Position numbers and translations under genes: made by a program
The notes under the pieces: generated by a model
Told to the model about the DNA's origin: nothing
The model's database searches: none
Seen by the model: the letters and a program-made list of their open reading frames with translations, nothing else
In this document: positions 37,337-49,152 of the stretch, in pieces
Position numbering within the stretch: position 1 is the first letter of the stretch
Layout of the letters: the number at the start of each line of letters is the position of its first letter
Assembly (NCBI GenBank): GCA_025055795.1
Contig: JANWVV010000003.1
Span: forward strand, 1 to 64,000
DNA from: Gemmataceae bacterium
Lineage (GTDB): Bacteria > Planctomycetota > Planctomycetia > Gemmatales > Gemmataceae
Direction: 5' to 3'
DNA: 64,000 bases

Positions 37337-37930
37337 TCAGCGGGACAAACCGGGAATGGTTCGTCGCTCATTCTGGCGTTTGAGCGGATCGAACGATGCC
37401 AGGCGGGTGAGTTTCCAGGATTGGTCCGGCTGTCGGGTGAAAGTAGCCCGGACGTAGAAGGGCACTTGTTTGCCCTCGGCTTCGCCTTTGGCCAGAAAGC
37501 CGATCTCGACGTTGTCGGGATCCAAGCGGCGGACATCCTCACGGGCAAAGTCCCAAGCGGTCACCCGAACGTCGTAATGCCGCAATAGTTGCCAGAAAGG
37601 GGCCTGTCGCAGTTGTTCCCGGGTGAGGATCACAGACTGGGCATGTTCGCCCTGATACTCGATCTGCTCGGCGACGTGCTGGACACAGCCATCGGGCTGA
37701 CGCTGCTGCACAGCCGCAATGATCAACTTCATCCGTTGTACGGCCTGCTCGCGGGGACTTTCCCACAAGCGGTCTGCCGCGAACAGCAAAAGCAGTAGGG
37801 CCCCCACTACCAGGGTCACATACAACCAAAGTCGCTGGCGGCGGTGGAACCACGTCAGGCCTCCAACCACTGCCACCAGTCCCAACACCCAATACCAACT
37901 GGCCGGGGGATCGCTCAGATAATCGGGCAT
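37337..37930 (-). CDS. membrane-anchored hypothetical protein, NTF2-like C-terminus
   Basis: 197 residues. Two hydrophobic helices at about 12-27 and 35-51 (WVLGLVAVVGGLTWF and WLYVTLVVGALLLLLFAA) are followed by a soluble domain with an initial helix (REQAVQRMKLIIAAVQQRQP) and several beta strands ending in SWKLTRLASFDPL. The latter resembles small NTF2/SnoaL-like folds used for protein interaction. The specific family is not recognised. It starts 20 bases after the enolase stop on the same strand, so it is probably in the enolase transcript. Confidence 0.65.
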   Translation of the reverse strand: MPDYLSDPPASWYWVLGLVAVVGGLTWFHRRQRLWLYVTLVVGALLLLLFAADRLWESPREQAVQRMKLIIAAVQQRQPDGCVQHVAEQIEYQGEHAQSVILTREQLRQAPFWQLLRHYDVRVTAWDFAREDVRRLDPDNVEIGFLAKGEAEGKQVPFYVRATFTRQPDQSWKLTRLASFDPLKRQNERRTIPGLSR

Positions 37931-37950
37931 AGGTTGTCGATGGCCGCACG

Positions 37951-39596
<1,646 letters not shown>

Positions 39597-40487
39597 TCAT
39601 CGGCGTTTGCCCGACCTTGTGGCGCTAGGTGAACTTTTCAGAAAGCTACGGAGCAGAGCCAAATTGACCGGATCCATCGGCCGGCCCTGAGAATCCTCCT
39701 TGGGTGTTTCCAAGATCATGGGGTGGGCGGCAAAGCGGGGATCCTGCACCAGGCAGCGGAACGCTTCGGTGCCAATGTGTCCTTGCCCCAGTGCGGCATG
39801 ACGATCCACTCGGCTACCCAGCGGCCGCACACTGTCGTTGAGATGAAACACCTTCAACAAGTCCAGTCCAAGCACCGTATCGAATTCTTGCAAGGTCTGG
39901 TTGAGGGAGTCCGTCGTCCGCAGATCGTATCCAGCGGCAAACGCATGGCAGGTGTCGAAACAATAGGCCACCCGCTCTGGCTCGGTCAACCGTTGCCGGA
40001 TGGCTTGTAACTGTTCGAAGCGGTAGCCCAGGGTACTCCCCTGACCAGCCGTATTTTCCAGCAATACCTGAACGCGAAAGCCACGGCATCGTCGCAACGC
40101 CAGATTCAGGCCCTGGGCCACTCGCTGGATTCCCGCCGTCTCGCCGCTACCCGTATGCGAACCCGGGTGGGTTACCAGGTAACTCAGGCCCAGGGCTTCG
40201 GCCCGTTCCAGCTCGACCACAAAGGCCTCCACCGATTTATGGAATAAAGCATCGTCAGCGGCCGCCAGATTGATCAGGTATGAATCATGAGCGGTGGGAA
40301 AATGTAAACCGGCTCGTTGCACCGCCTGACGGAACGAGGCAATTTCGTCTTCGCTTAGCGGTCGAGCCCGCCACTGATTAGAACTTTTGGTAAACAACTG
40401 AACGGTATCACAACCTAGGGCGACCGCGGCTTCGACCGCCTTGTGGACCCCTCCTGCAATCGATAAATGAGCCCCCAGATATGGCAT
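39597..40487 (-). CDS. nfo: endonuclease IV (AP endonuclease)
   Basis: 296 residues. It cleaves DNA 5' to abasic sites in base excision repair using three zinc ions on a TIM barrel. Visible family blocks are LGAHLSIAGGVHKAVEAAVA, TVQLFTKSSNQW, THPGSH near the first metal site, LLENTAGQGSTLG, CFDTCHAFAAGYDL, HLNDSVRPLGSRVDRHAALG with GHIGTEAF, and LETPKED at the end. GAGGAG stands five bases before ATG 40487. The neighbours show no functional link; it is a stand-alone repair gene. Confidence 0.95.
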   Translation of the reverse strand: MPYLGAHLSIAGGVHKAVEAAVALGCDTVQLFTKSSNQWRARPLSEDEIASFRQAVQRAGLHFPTAHDSYLINLAAADDALFHKSVEAFVVELERAEALGLSYLVTHPGSHTGSGETAGIQRVAQGLNLALRRCRGFRVQVLLENTAGQGSTLGYRFEQLQAIRQRLTEPERVAYCFDTCHAFAAGYDLRTTDSLNQTLQEFDTVLGLDLLKVFHLNDSVRPLGSRVDRHAALGQGHIGTEAFRCLVQDPRFAAHPMILETPKEDSQGRPMDPVNLALLRSFLKSSPSATRSGKRR

Positions 40488-40909
40488 CTGGCTCCTCGCT
40501 AACCGGTCGTGTCATCCGAGGGGGAGACTGCCCCCCCGACGTTGTTGCTTAGCATACAAAGCACCACCTAAACTAGTGGGAACTTGGCTACGACGTTTGC
40601 TACACCAAGCCCCGAGAATGCAAATAATTTATCTAAATCACACCCCTGTACCACCACCTAACAGACCCGTTAACGGAGCGGGACCCAAGCAAAGATCAAG
40701 TCGCCCGATGGTTTCAGACGAAGAAACTATCAGGCTGGTATTGTCGATCCGGCAAGTTTGTCGAGGGGTTAAGACAATTGCTCCCGAGTATATGCTCGTT
40801 TGTCCACTATTAGCCAACGGGTGACGCGGACGGGCCCTCGACCTCTTAAGCTCGCTACCCGATGAATGAGGATGCCAGACGACAAAGACCAACCCACTGA
40901 GGACCAGCA
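40488..40909. other. divergent intergenic region, nothing recognised
   Basis: About 420 bases between nfo (minus) and the P-loop protein gene (plus). No promoter pair, repeat or RNA gene stood out. Confidence 0.35.
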
Positions 40910-41881
40910 ATGAGTCGCGTCTACAGCGCTCAGACGGGAACTGGACCATCGGCCATTGCGCCCACCGGCACAGGTATGCCCGATGACGGTGTATGGGAGA
41001 ACAGTCCGGAAGAGGTTCCATACATTGAAATCGGTGGTCCCGAAGGGCCGATTGGTACAGTAATCAATGCTGTGCCGGCAACGGAGACTACCGCTCGGAC
41101 CACACGCGCGGAGGGAAGTAACCGTTCTCCTTCGAGCAGTACCGCAGCACGCCCCTATCCCCGCCTGGCTGAACCCGCGACTCTGTCGTATCTATCTGTT
41201 CGTTTTCATGGCTTTCCCTCGCTCCGCACGGCATCTTCAGCACGCAGTGCCGAGCCTGACGCTTCCCTGGTGGTCTTTCACCAACCGCAGCATCCGATCA
41301 GTAACGAGTACAGGTCGGTCTGGCAAGCGATTGTACAACAGTGTGGGACAGAGGAGCCGCACGTCCTCTATGTTGTGGCTGCGAGGGCAGAAGCGGGTCT
41401 TTCGACAGTACTTTTGAACCTGGCCGTGCAGGCCGCACGCCAACAGGCCGGACGCATCTTGCTGGTAGATACGCATCTGGAGCGGCCCGCACTCGCCAGC
41501 CGCCTGGGACAGGCCAACACGCCCGGCCTGCGCGAAGTTCTCCGCGAGCAATGCCCGCTGGCCCTCGCTCTGCAGCCAAGCTGCGTGGAGCAAGTGCATT
41601 TGCTGGCCGCCGGCGAAGCGGAATATACCTCCCCTGAGCATTTGGGCCGGACTTTACCCCTACTGTTAGAACAATTGCGGCAATGGTACGACTGGGTGCT
41701 GGTCGACGCTGGCGTCTGGGGAGAACTGCCGCAACGCGACGCCGTGTGTGCGGTAGCAGATGCCCTGTACGTCGTAGCTCGGGAAACGGACGTTACGGGC
41801 GACAAGGTAACGGAGCTGCGAAGCCAGGCCCGACGCTTGGGTGGCCTGCCCCGCGGAGCCATTGCCACCCGTCTGGCTTGA
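40910..41881 (+). CDS. CpsD/ParA-like P-loop protein without the Walker A lysine
   Basis: 323 residues. The first 120 are Thr/Ser/Pro-rich and poorly ordered, with no membrane helix. From about 140 the protein resembles the cytosolic ATPase part of bacterial tyrosine kinases of polysaccharide export (CpsD/CapB): VVAARAEAGLSTVLLNLA at the Walker A site, ILLVDTHLERPALASRLG at the A' site and WVLVDAGVWGE at the B site. In Walker A the lysine of GEGKST is replaced by Leu (AGLST), so nucleotide binding is probably lost or altered. There is no tyrosine-rich tail. It may be a regulatory pseudo-ATPase in exopolysaccharide or partition functions. GAGGA precedes the ATG. Confidence 0.7.
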   Translation: MSRVYSAQTGTGPSAIAPTGTGMPDDGVWENSPEEVPYIEIGGPEGPIGTVINAVPATETTARTTRAEGSNRSPSSSTAARPYPRLAEPATLSYLSVRFHGFPSLRTASSARSAEPDASLVVFHQPQHPISNEYRSVWQAIVQQCGTEEPHVLYVVAARAEAGLSTVLLNLAVQAARQQAGRILLVDTHLERPALASRLGQANTPGLREVLREQCPLALALQPSCVEQVHLLAAGEAEYTSPEHLGRTLPLLLEQLRQWYDWVLVDAGVWGELPQRDAVCAVADALYVVARETDVTGDKVTELRSQARRLGGLPRGAIATRLA

Positions 41882-42439
41882 CCGGAACGTTACCGTATCT
41901 GGACTGTTCGCTCCCGCTAGTTCCATCCGCCTCAATAGCTCACAACATTACCAGCACTACTTACGAACCGTCTCCATATCAAGCTCCCCAATGCACGTTA
42001 CACTTGACATCCCGGCGGAATCTGTTCATTTGAACTCAGTTTGACATCCATCAGAACTCTCAAAACCACTCCTGCGTAGCAGACGAGCACATCCAACCCA
42101 GTTGTTCTGTGTGATTTGGTGCTACTTTAGATCTTTTGAGCTGTGAAGTTTGGCAATCCCCCCTCATTAAAGTGCCTGAAATAGCATCCCTGCAGTTGCC
42201 GGACACATACGAATGTGAAAGACATGTCTTGTGGCAAGTTAGATATTGAATACTTTGACAAAACATGTAGTAAGACCAACTAAGAATGGACGACCGGACG
42301 GTATTCTCGATCGTTGGCACCTAGGCAAGCATAAAGCTTGGATCGATGGATACGCGAGCCAACGGCCTCACTTAGGCTGTTCCGGTGTGTAGTCAAGAAT
42401 CTGGATGGGATAGAGCGAACAGATAGTCGGCTCTTCCGG
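41882..42439. other. convergent intergenic region, nothing recognised
   Basis: About 560 bases between two converging genes. A bidirectional terminator would be expected, but no strong hairpin with a T tract was found. The middle is relatively AT-rich. Confidence 0.35.
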
Positions 42440-44869
42440 TTATTTTGGTCCGGACAGGCGGGCGGGGTCGTCAGGCGGAGGGGTCGGCAGTGTGACGTCG
42501 GGCGGTACAGGTAAGGAGAGGCGGGGCGGAGCCGTTTCGATACCCGGCGCAACGGAAGTAGGAACACCCGCTGCAGGGGTCTGAGACAAGCGACGTTCTC
42601 GACGTGGCAGAATGACGCGGCCCGAAGGCCGGAAGTAATCCTCCGCGGTTGGTTCGGTTGGTGGCGTTGTCGGACGGACGGGTGCGGGCGTACCTTCGCG
42701 GAGTAAAGGAGGCGGAGACGGAGGAGCCGTATTGTTGCTGGACGAGCCGAGGTCTGCCGGGAGTTGGGCAGGTCGGTCCGCGGGTGATGCTGGTGGTGGG
42801 ACAGGTTTATCGGGCCGCGGAGGGGGCAAATCGTCCGGCAAGGGCGGCCGTGGCTGTGCAAAAGGAGGCAGATCCGACAACAGCGGCACTCCTACAGCTG
42901 GTCCCACCGGCTGGCCACCGATCGTCCCACTGCCCAGCGGTGGGGCGGTCACCGGACGCTCCCGCAGCTTTAGGGCCGCTTCGGTGCGTTCCCGAATGTA
43001 ATCCGCCGCTTTCTTCTGTACCCAAGGAGGCGGTGGACCCTCCAAAACGCTCACATTGTTGTACTGTTGAATGGTCCCCTTCGCGTACTCAAAAGCGGCC
43101 AAGGCCGTGTTGTAATCCGCAATGGCCCGATGCTCCCGGGCAATGGCTTGCGCCAACTGCTGCTGGACCGTCAGGTAGTTCTGGTAAAATGCCTGGTTCC
43201 AGGTACCGATGGCAATGACCTCGGCCACCTTCCCCAGATACATCTGCAGGTATTCCCGTTCCGCGCGGCGATAGCCGATGACGGTATGTGCCTGGATGAC
43301 CCGGCGATATTGCGCCAACAGGTACTCCAGGGCTTTCAGTTCCATGTCCCGCAAAGCGAAGTAGCTTTTGGCCAGATTGAGCTGGGCTTCCCGCACTTGG
43401 GCATTGGCATCGCGAAAGCCGATAGGTATGTCCAGACGTAGACCGATGGTCCAGCTATTGAAGCGGTTGGCCGCGAAGTTTGCTAGGGCGTTACCAGGAA
43501 TCACCGAATTGGGATCTGGAAATTCGCGGCCATCCAGACGGGTGCCCAGCCCAGCGATGTCATACTGGCCGAAGACCCGCAGATCAGGCCGGCGTAGATT
43601 TTTCTGTAACAACAGATTCAATTGCTGGGCTTTGAGGTCCTGGCGCATCTGGAGCAGTTCGGGGCGGTGGGCCAAGGCCTCGTTGGCCGCCTCATAAAAA
43701 TCGGGAATGTAGGGAGCTTCGTTGGGTTTGTCGATGGGCACCAGGCGATAGCCGTCGTCACTGCGCAGGCCAAGCAGACCGCGGAGTTGGCGTTCGGCTT
43801 CCAGCACCTGGCCGCGGGCTTCAATCACGTCTCCCCGGAAGCGCTCAAATTGCGCCCGCGCCTGATATTCGCTCTGCGGAGGTTCATTGCCCGCCAGCAC
43901 CCGAAGCCGGATGAAACGATACCCCTCGTAAGCCTGCCGCAACCCCTCTTCCTGAGCATAAAGGTTGAAATAGGCAGCATACAGGTTCCAATAAGCCGCT
44001 TCTACGTTGAGCAATAGATAGTTGATCTTGACGTCAAAGTCGCTGCGTTGCTGATCCAAGCGGATGCGACTAATGAGAATCCCTTCAGTGCCGCTGCCAC
44101 CACTGGGAGGCAGATTCAATAGCAAGCTGCCCGGATGACTTGGCGACAACTGATTAACTTCCACACCGAACAAACGCCACAACGGCTGCTCAAAAGTGAA
44201 CTGGAGCCGCGGGGTGTAGTTAGGATTGACGAAAGTACCCAGAAAGGCTTGAGGCACAGCGGCGAACTTGGAGTAATCGGTACTGAAGGTGATGCCGGCC
44301 ACACCACCGGTGGGCAGTGGCTTGACCAGACTAGTAGTAAAGTTGGCAGCATCCCGTTGTTGCTGGAAGGCGATGAACTGGGCGGCCACGGGCTGATCGA
44401 ACTTCTGCCAGGTCATCGAGGTAACCCAGCGGACATCGAATTTGGACAGAGAGCGTTCCAATTCGGCAGCCGCGATAGCCGGATCGATTGCAAAGACACG
44501 CACCGCATCGGACCCGACCATGCTCCGGCCTGTAAACTGCGCCAAGGTGTCGTTTTTCAAACCAGCGTTGGCCACCGACTGAATGCCTGTATTTCCTTGT
44601 TCTAACGCCAAGGCGATGCATTCTTTCAGGGTGATGTAGCGTGGGGGTCGGTCCGGATCGAGCACAGTCGCCGGACCGTTACCAATCCGTTGCACCACGT
44701 TGGGCGTAATGGCGTCGTGGGGTCGGTTCTCCAAAGCGGGGGGAAGTTGCTGCAGCAGAGCATCTTTGTAATCGCCGGGCTCCATGAAGATCGGTTGTCG
44801 GCATCCCGATAGCCCCCCTACCGCCACCCACCCAGCTAGCGCTCCCCGAATCCAACGCGCCTTGAACAT
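42440..44869 (-). CDS. TolC-like outer-membrane efflux lipoprotein
   Basis: About 809 residues. An N-terminal lipoprotein signal (FKARWIRGALAGWVAVGG, then LSGC) gives a lipid-anchored Cys. Two outer-membrane-efflux repeats follow, marked by ITLKECIALALEQGN at the first helix, LLLNVEAAYWNLYAAYFNLY, LEAERQLRGLLGL, and in the second half VREAQLNLAKSYFALRDMEL and RAIADYNTALAAFEYAKGTI. The last 160 residues are a long Pro-rich tail not present in classical TolC. I infer an exit duct for a type I or RND-type export pump, with unknown cargo; no pump or adaptor genes are in the window. GGGGGAG lies five bases before ATG 44869. Confidence 0.85.
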   Translation of the reverse strand: MFKARWIRGALAGWVAVGGLSGCRQPIFMEPGDYKDALLQQLPPALENRPHDAITPNVVQRIGNGPATVLDPDRPPRYITLKECIALALEQGNTGIQSVANAGLKNDTLAQFTGRSMVGSDAVRVFAIDPAIAAAELERSLSKFDVRWVTSMTWQKFDQPVAAQFIAFQQQRDAANFTTSLVKPLPTGGVAGITFSTDYSKFAAVPQAFLGTFVNPNYTPRLQFTFEQPLWRLFGVEVNQLSPSHPGSLLLNLPPSGGSGTEGILISRIRLDQQRSDFDVKINYLLLNVEAAYWNLYAAYFNLYAQEEGLRQAYEGYRFIRLRVLAGNEPPQSEYQARAQFERFRGDVIEARGQVLEAERQLRGLLGLRSDDGYRLVPIDKPNEAPYIPDFYEAANEALAHRPELLQMRQDLKAQQLNLLLQKNLRRPDLRVFGQYDIAGLGTRLDGREFPDPNSVIPGNALANFAANRFNSWTIGLRLDIPIGFRDANAQVREAQLNLAKSYFALRDMELKALEYLLAQYRRVIQAHTVIGYRRAEREYLQMYLGKVAEVIAIGTWNQAFYQNYLTVQQQLAQAIAREHRAIADYNTALAAFEYAKGTIQQYNNVSVLEGPPPPWVQKKAADYIRERTEAALKLRERPVTAPPLGSGTIGGQPVGPAVGVPLLSDLPPFAQPRPPLPDDLPPPRPDKPVPPPASPADRPAQLPADLGSSSNNTAPPSPPPLLREGTPAPVRPTTPPTEPTAEDYFRPSGRVILPRRERRLSQTPAAGVPTSVAPGIETAPPRLSLPVPPDVTLPTPPPDDPARLSGPK

Positions 44870-45262
44870 GGACTCCCCCTGTTCGCCTGTCAAAGGGCAC
44901 ATGTACCCCTGCCCTCTGCAGACATGGCTTCCTCTTCTTCATCGGTTGCCGACGGCGCAAAGTTTATCTGGTCTAACGGTCTAGAAAATAACAGCGATTC
45001 TAACGACTCTTGTCCCGATCGGCACTGCTCTACACTCGTAAAGGGTTAATGAAACTGCTCCTTGCAGACCGATAATACTTTGTTGGCCATGTAGCACTTT
45101 GCTTGGAGACGAATGTTTATCATGCTGGAGCGGACGCCAGCGACTAAACACTGTGGATCGTGATAACTGCTCGACGGGAAGATGCGGTTACAGTAGAGAA
45201 CAGATTTATGCCACGTTTTTCCAGTGGGAATGCTCGTGGACCGTCGAACCGCCACATCCGTA
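44870..45262. other. intergenic region upstream of the TolC-like gene
   Basis: About 390 bases with both neighbours on the minus strand. No convincing promoter pair, terminator or RNA gene was found. Confidence 0.35.
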
Positions 45263-46123
45263 TCAGGATTCGGTCAATTGCCCCTGACGGTTCATCCCTT
45301 GCAAGGACACCTCTGACTGATCACGCGGGATAGGAAGGCGGATGGTAAAGCGGGTTCCGTGTCCAGGTGTGCTATGCACGTCGATAGTGCCGCCGTGGGC
45401 GTGGACGATGCGTCGGGTGATGGCTAACCCCAGGCCGTGACCGTTGGGTTTGGTCGAGAAAAAAGGCTGGAACAAGCGGGGCAGAATGTCCGGAGGTATG
45501 CCAATGCCGGTATCGATCACTTCCAGGCATACCCATGGGTCGTCGCGGCGGGCCAGCAAGGTAAGGGTTCCCCCCTCGGGCATCGCCTGCTCGGCGTTAA
45601 GCAGCAAGTTGAGCAGACATTGCTCAAACAAGTCGCGGTCCAACAAAACGGGGGGTAGATCAGGGGCCACATACCAGTTGATGTCGATCTTTTTGTCGCG
45701 GGCCGTGGGCGAAAGAAAATCGACCAACCGCGTCACCACGTTTTCCAAGGCGACCGTCTGCAGGTTCAGTTCCCGCACCCGGGCGAAGCGAAGAAAATCC
45801 GCGGCCAGATCGACCAGTTTCTGGCATTCTTCTTGCAGTCGCTGGATACGTTGGCCGATGCGGCGTTCCCGTGCTGTTTGGGCCTCGGGAAAGTCCTCGG
45901 CCAGCAACTGCAGATTCAAAAGCAATGTGCCCAAGCGATTTTTGATTTCGTGGATGAAGCCGCCTGCTGCCTGGGCCAGCTCTTTGTAGGCCTCAGCCGC
46001 TGCTTCGACAGGTTGCTGACCAGACTGGGGCCGCGGAGCGCACCCCGTGGCATCAGCAGGGACCGAGTCAGAGGCCGAAGGAAATGTTTGCAGGACGGCC
46101 GAGGAAACCTGAGGATCGGTCAT
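45263..46123 (-). CDS. soluble sensor histidine kinase
   Basis: 286 residues with no membrane segment. A HisKA dimerisation helix carries FIHEIKNRLGTLLLNLQLL, whose His58 should be the phosphorylation site. The ATPase domain has N box LLNLLLNAEQAMPEGG, G1 DTGIGIP, F box LFQPFFSTK and G2 NGHGLGLAI, so all catalytic boxes are present. The first 45 residues are low-complexity and no sensing domain is visible. No response-regulator gene is adjacent, so it is an orphan kinase. ATG 46123 follows GGGAGA; the frame is open 17 codons further. It lies downstream of pnp on the same strand. Confidence 0.88.
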   Translation of the reverse strand: MTDPQVSSAVLQTFPSASDSVPADATGCAPRPQSGQQPVEAAAEAYKELAQAAGGFIHEIKNRLGTLLLNLQLLAEDFPEAQTARERRIGQRIQRLQEECQKLVDLAADFLRFARVRELNLQTVALENVVTRLVDFLSPTARDKKIDINWYVAPDLPPVLLDRDLFEQCLLNLLLNAEQAMPEGGTLTLLARRDDPWVCLEVIDTGIGIPPDILPRLFQPFFSTKPNGHGLGLAITRRIVHAHGGTIDVHSTPGHGTRFTIRLPIPRDQSEVSLQGMNRQGQLTES

Positions 46124-46415
46124 TGCTAAACGTCTCCCGTCTTTTTCGCTCACCGACGGGGTTACTGTCTGCAAGGTCCACTGGTGACAGACTAACCAAA
46201 CCTGTTTGTTGCGGAAAGCATAACAGGACCTTTGCTGCGGGCTCGGCCATGCCTTTAGCTGCGGGGGAGCACTCTGTTTCCGACACGGTCGTTGTCGTTG
46301 ACCAGCCCCCCTGACCAGCAGTGCACATCCACAGTAGGAAGTTCAACTCAAAACAGCCCGAGCCGCCACGACTGGGGTAAGACCTGTCCCATCAGGTAAC
46401 GCCCGTGAGGGAATT

Positions 46416-48584
46416 TCAGCGGCGTGGGGAAGAGGTGACCCGTCCCCGGGTGCGATCGCCGTTTCCGCCGTTATCGCCGCTGCTTGTCTGGTTTAACAGC
46501 GCTTTGCGGGACAGCTTGATCCGTCCCTGCTCATCAATGGCGATGACTTTGACCAACACTCGGTCGCCTACCTGGACCACGTCTTCAACGCGACCGACAA
46601 AGCCGGTATCCAGTTCGGAGATGTGGCACAGGCCGTCGCGACCCGGGGCTATCTCGATAAAGGCCCCGAACTCCTTGATGGAAATGACCTTGCCTTCATA
46701 AATGGCCCCGATTTTGATCTCCGCTCCTAGGGCCTCGATGCGACGACGGGCCTCCTCTACGCCTGCGCTATCCGTGCCCGCAATCGACACGGTACCATCG
46801 TCCTGCACCTCAATTTTGGTTGAGGTTTCCTCCTGCAAGGCCCGGATGTTTTTGCCACCGGGGCCGATAAGGAGACCGATTTTGTCGGGAGCGATACGGA
46901 CGGTCACCAAGCGCGGGGCATAAGCACTGATCTCCTTGCGTGGTGCCGACAGGCTTTGCAGCATGATTCTAAGGATCTGCATGCGGGCCTCGCGGGCCTG
47001 ATCCAACGCCTGACGAATGATCGGCTCGGTAATCCCCTCAATCTTGATGTCCAATTGGACACCGGTGATCCCTTTCTGGGTTCCAGCTACTTTGAAGTCC
47101 ATATCGCCGTAGTGATCTTCGTCCCCTTGGATGTCGGTAAGTAGGGCGTAGCGGTCCCCTTCGGTGACCAGGCCAATCGAGATACCCGCCACGGGCCGCT
47201 TGATGGGAACTCCGGCATCCATCAGGGCCAGCGTGCCACCACAGACAGTGGCCATACTGGAGGAACCGTTCGACTCCAGGATTTCGGAGACCAGACGAAT
47301 GGTGTATGGGAAGCGAGTAGGTGGCGGCATGACCGCTTTCAGGGACCGCTCCGCGAGCATGCCATGACCGATTTCACGTCGGCCCGGACCGCGGATCGGC
47401 TTGCACTCCCCCACCGAATAGGGCGGGAAGTTATAGTCCAACATGAATTTTTTGGAGTAATCTTCGAACAGATCGTCCACCTTTTGTTCGTCAGCAATCG
47501 TACCGAGTGTGGCGACGACCAGTGCTTGGGTCTCCCCTCGCTGGAAAACAGCGGAGCCATGAGTACGTGGCAGCACGGCCACCTCGCAGGAGACGGGACG
47601 CATTTCCTTATGGCCGCGGCCATCGATCCGGGTACCGCTGAGCGTAATCTCCTTGAACACCCGCTCTCGCAAGGCTGTAAATGCTTCGTAAATCTGGACC
47701 AGGTTGTACTTCGGTTTGCCGTTTTCGTCGAGCTGGGTGAGATATTCGGCCTGAATGCGTTGTTTGAGTTCTTCCAGGGCGGCCAGGCGTTGTTGCTTCC
47801 CCTTGGTCAGGTAGCGTTCGCGGAATTCGTCGCCGTAGCGCGCGTGCAGTTCGTCGACCAGGGGATTAGGAGCCGGGGACGGCGGAAGCACTTTCGGTGG
47901 CAAACCCGCTGCCTCACGCAGTCGCTCGATGGCGGTGATCGTTTCTTGGCAGTAGCGGTGGGCACTCAGGATGGCCTCGGCCATGTCGGCCTCGGGCAAC
48001 TCCCGAGCAAACCCCTCAATCATACACACGGCTTCCCGCGTGCCGGCTACCACCAGGTCCAATTCGCTCTCCTCCAGCTGCTCGACGCTCGGCATAACCA
48101 CCCACTGGCCTTGCAACCGGCCCAAACGAACTGCCCCATATGGCTTGAGGAAGGGGATGTCCGAAACGTGCAGGGCGGCACTGGCCCCGATCATGGCCAG
48201 CACATCCGGATCGTTCTCTTTGTCGACTGATAGTACCGTCGCGTGGATTTGCACCTCATTGAAGTAATTCGGCGGAAACAGGGGACGGGTGGGCCGGTCG
48301 ATCAGGCGGGAGGTCAAAATCTCCTTGGTGGTTGGCCGTGTTTCACGCTTGATGAAGCCACCGGGAAACTTGCCCGCTGCGTAGGTGCGCTCGCGATATT
48401 CGACCTGCAGGGGAAAGAAATCGCGGCCGGGTATCACCCCCCCGGCCACCACAGCGACAATCACGGCCGTATCCCCATAACGCACCAGCACCGCCCCATG
48501 GGCTTGACGTGCGAGCTTGCCGGTTTCCAACACCAACGTCCGATTTCCCAATGATTGTTCAACACGTGCCGGTTGTGCATTCAC
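46416..48584 (-). CDS. pnp: polyribonucleotide nucleotidyltransferase (PNPase)
   Basis: 722 residues. It degrades RNA 3' to 5' by phosphorolysis and is part of the degradosome. Two RNase PH domains (first from LGNRTLVLETGKLARQAHGA, second from SGTRIDGRGHKEMRPVSCEV with FQRGETQALV and GPGRREIGHGMLAERSL), a KH domain (IAPDKIGLLIGPGGKNIRAL) and an S1 domain (GAIYEGKVISIKEFGAFIEI) appear in the usual order. GTG 48584 fits the family N-terminus (VNAQPARVEQSLGNRTL) and has AAGGGA upstream; the frame stays open another 36 codons, which do not match the family. It is located right after rpsO, as in many bacteria. Confidence 0.96.
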   Translation of the reverse strand: MNAQPARVEQSLGNRTLVLETGKLARQAHGAVLVRYGDTAVIVAVVAGGVIPGRDFFPLQVEYRERTYAAGKFPGGFIKRETRPTTKEILTSRLIDRPTRPLFPPNYFNEVQIHATVLSVDKENDPDVLAMIGASAALHVSDIPFLKPYGAVRLGRLQGQWVVMPSVEQLEESELDLVVAGTREAVCMIEGFARELPEADMAEAILSAHRYCQETITAIERLREAAGLPPKVLPPSPAPNPLVDELHARYGDEFRERYLTKGKQQRLAALEELKQRIQAEYLTQLDENGKPKYNLVQIYEAFTALRERVFKEITLSGTRIDGRGHKEMRPVSCEVAVLPRTHGSAVFQRGETQALVVATLGTIADEQKVDDLFEDYSKKFMLDYNFPPYSVGECKPIRGPGRREIGHGMLAERSLKAVMPPPTRFPYTIRLVSEILESNGSSSMATVCGGTLALMDAGVPIKRPVAGISIGLVTEGDRYALLTDIQGDEDHYGDMDFKVAGTQKGITGVQLDIKIEGITEPIIRQALDQAREARMQILRIMLQSLSAPRKEISAYAPRLVTVRIAPDKIGLLIGPGGKNIRALQEETSTKIEVQDDGTVSIAGTDSAGVEEARRRIEALGAEIKIGAIYEGKVISIKEFGAFIEIAPGRDGLCHISELDTGFVGRVEDVVQVGDRVLVKVIAIDEQGRIKLSRKALLNQTSSGDNGGNGDRTRGRVTSSPRR

Positions 48585-48882
48585 GGATGTGTCCCTTTTT
48601 TCCCAAAATAACCATCCACTCTCAACGTGTTCAGCCCAGCCACTTGCCACTGCTGCCAGTTCTATCCGACCGGCAGGCAGTTCTACCACCACACTGCTTC
48701 CGCCTACCAGTCGGTTGACAAGAACAAGTAAAGAATCTTGTGGACCGCCTGCTAACAGAGTGGAGGAGGAAACCAGGCGGCTTGCATGGTCTGGCTACCT
48801 GTTACCAACTGTTCAGGCAATTGCACCGTCATAACCTGCCTTAGGACATTCACACCGAGGCGTGTGCCGAGTACTCCGTAGG

Positions 48883-49152
48883 CTACTTACGCAAGCCCAG
48901 CTTGCTGATTATGGCCAGGTACCGGTCGCGATCGGTCTCGCGTAGATATTTCAACAGCCGGGTTCGCTGGCTGACCATTTTCAACAAGCCCCGGCGACTG
49001 GAAAAATCCTTCTTGTGCATGCGTAGATGCTCAGTCAGCTCATTGATCCGGGCCGTCAATAGGGCAATCTGTACCTCCGGTGAACCACTATCATTTTCCG
49101 ACCGCCGGAACTGACTGATCAACTCCGCTTTGCGTTCCTTCGTGATGGCCAT
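48883..49152 (-). CDS. rpsO: 30S ribosomal protein S15
   Basis: 89 residues, exactly the usual length. It binds 16S rRNA at the central domain early in small-subunit assembly. Family blocks are [59 protein letters not shown] and [20 protein letters not shown]. The order rpsO then pnp on the same strand is the conserved bacterial arrangement. The 298-base gap to pnp may hold an S15 or PNPase autoregulatory site, but no specific structure was identified. Confidence 0.98.
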   Translation of the reverse strand: MAITKERKAELISQFRRSENDSGSPEVQIALLTARINELTEHLRMHKKDFSSRRGLLKMVSQRTRLLKYLRETDRDRYLAIISKLGLRK

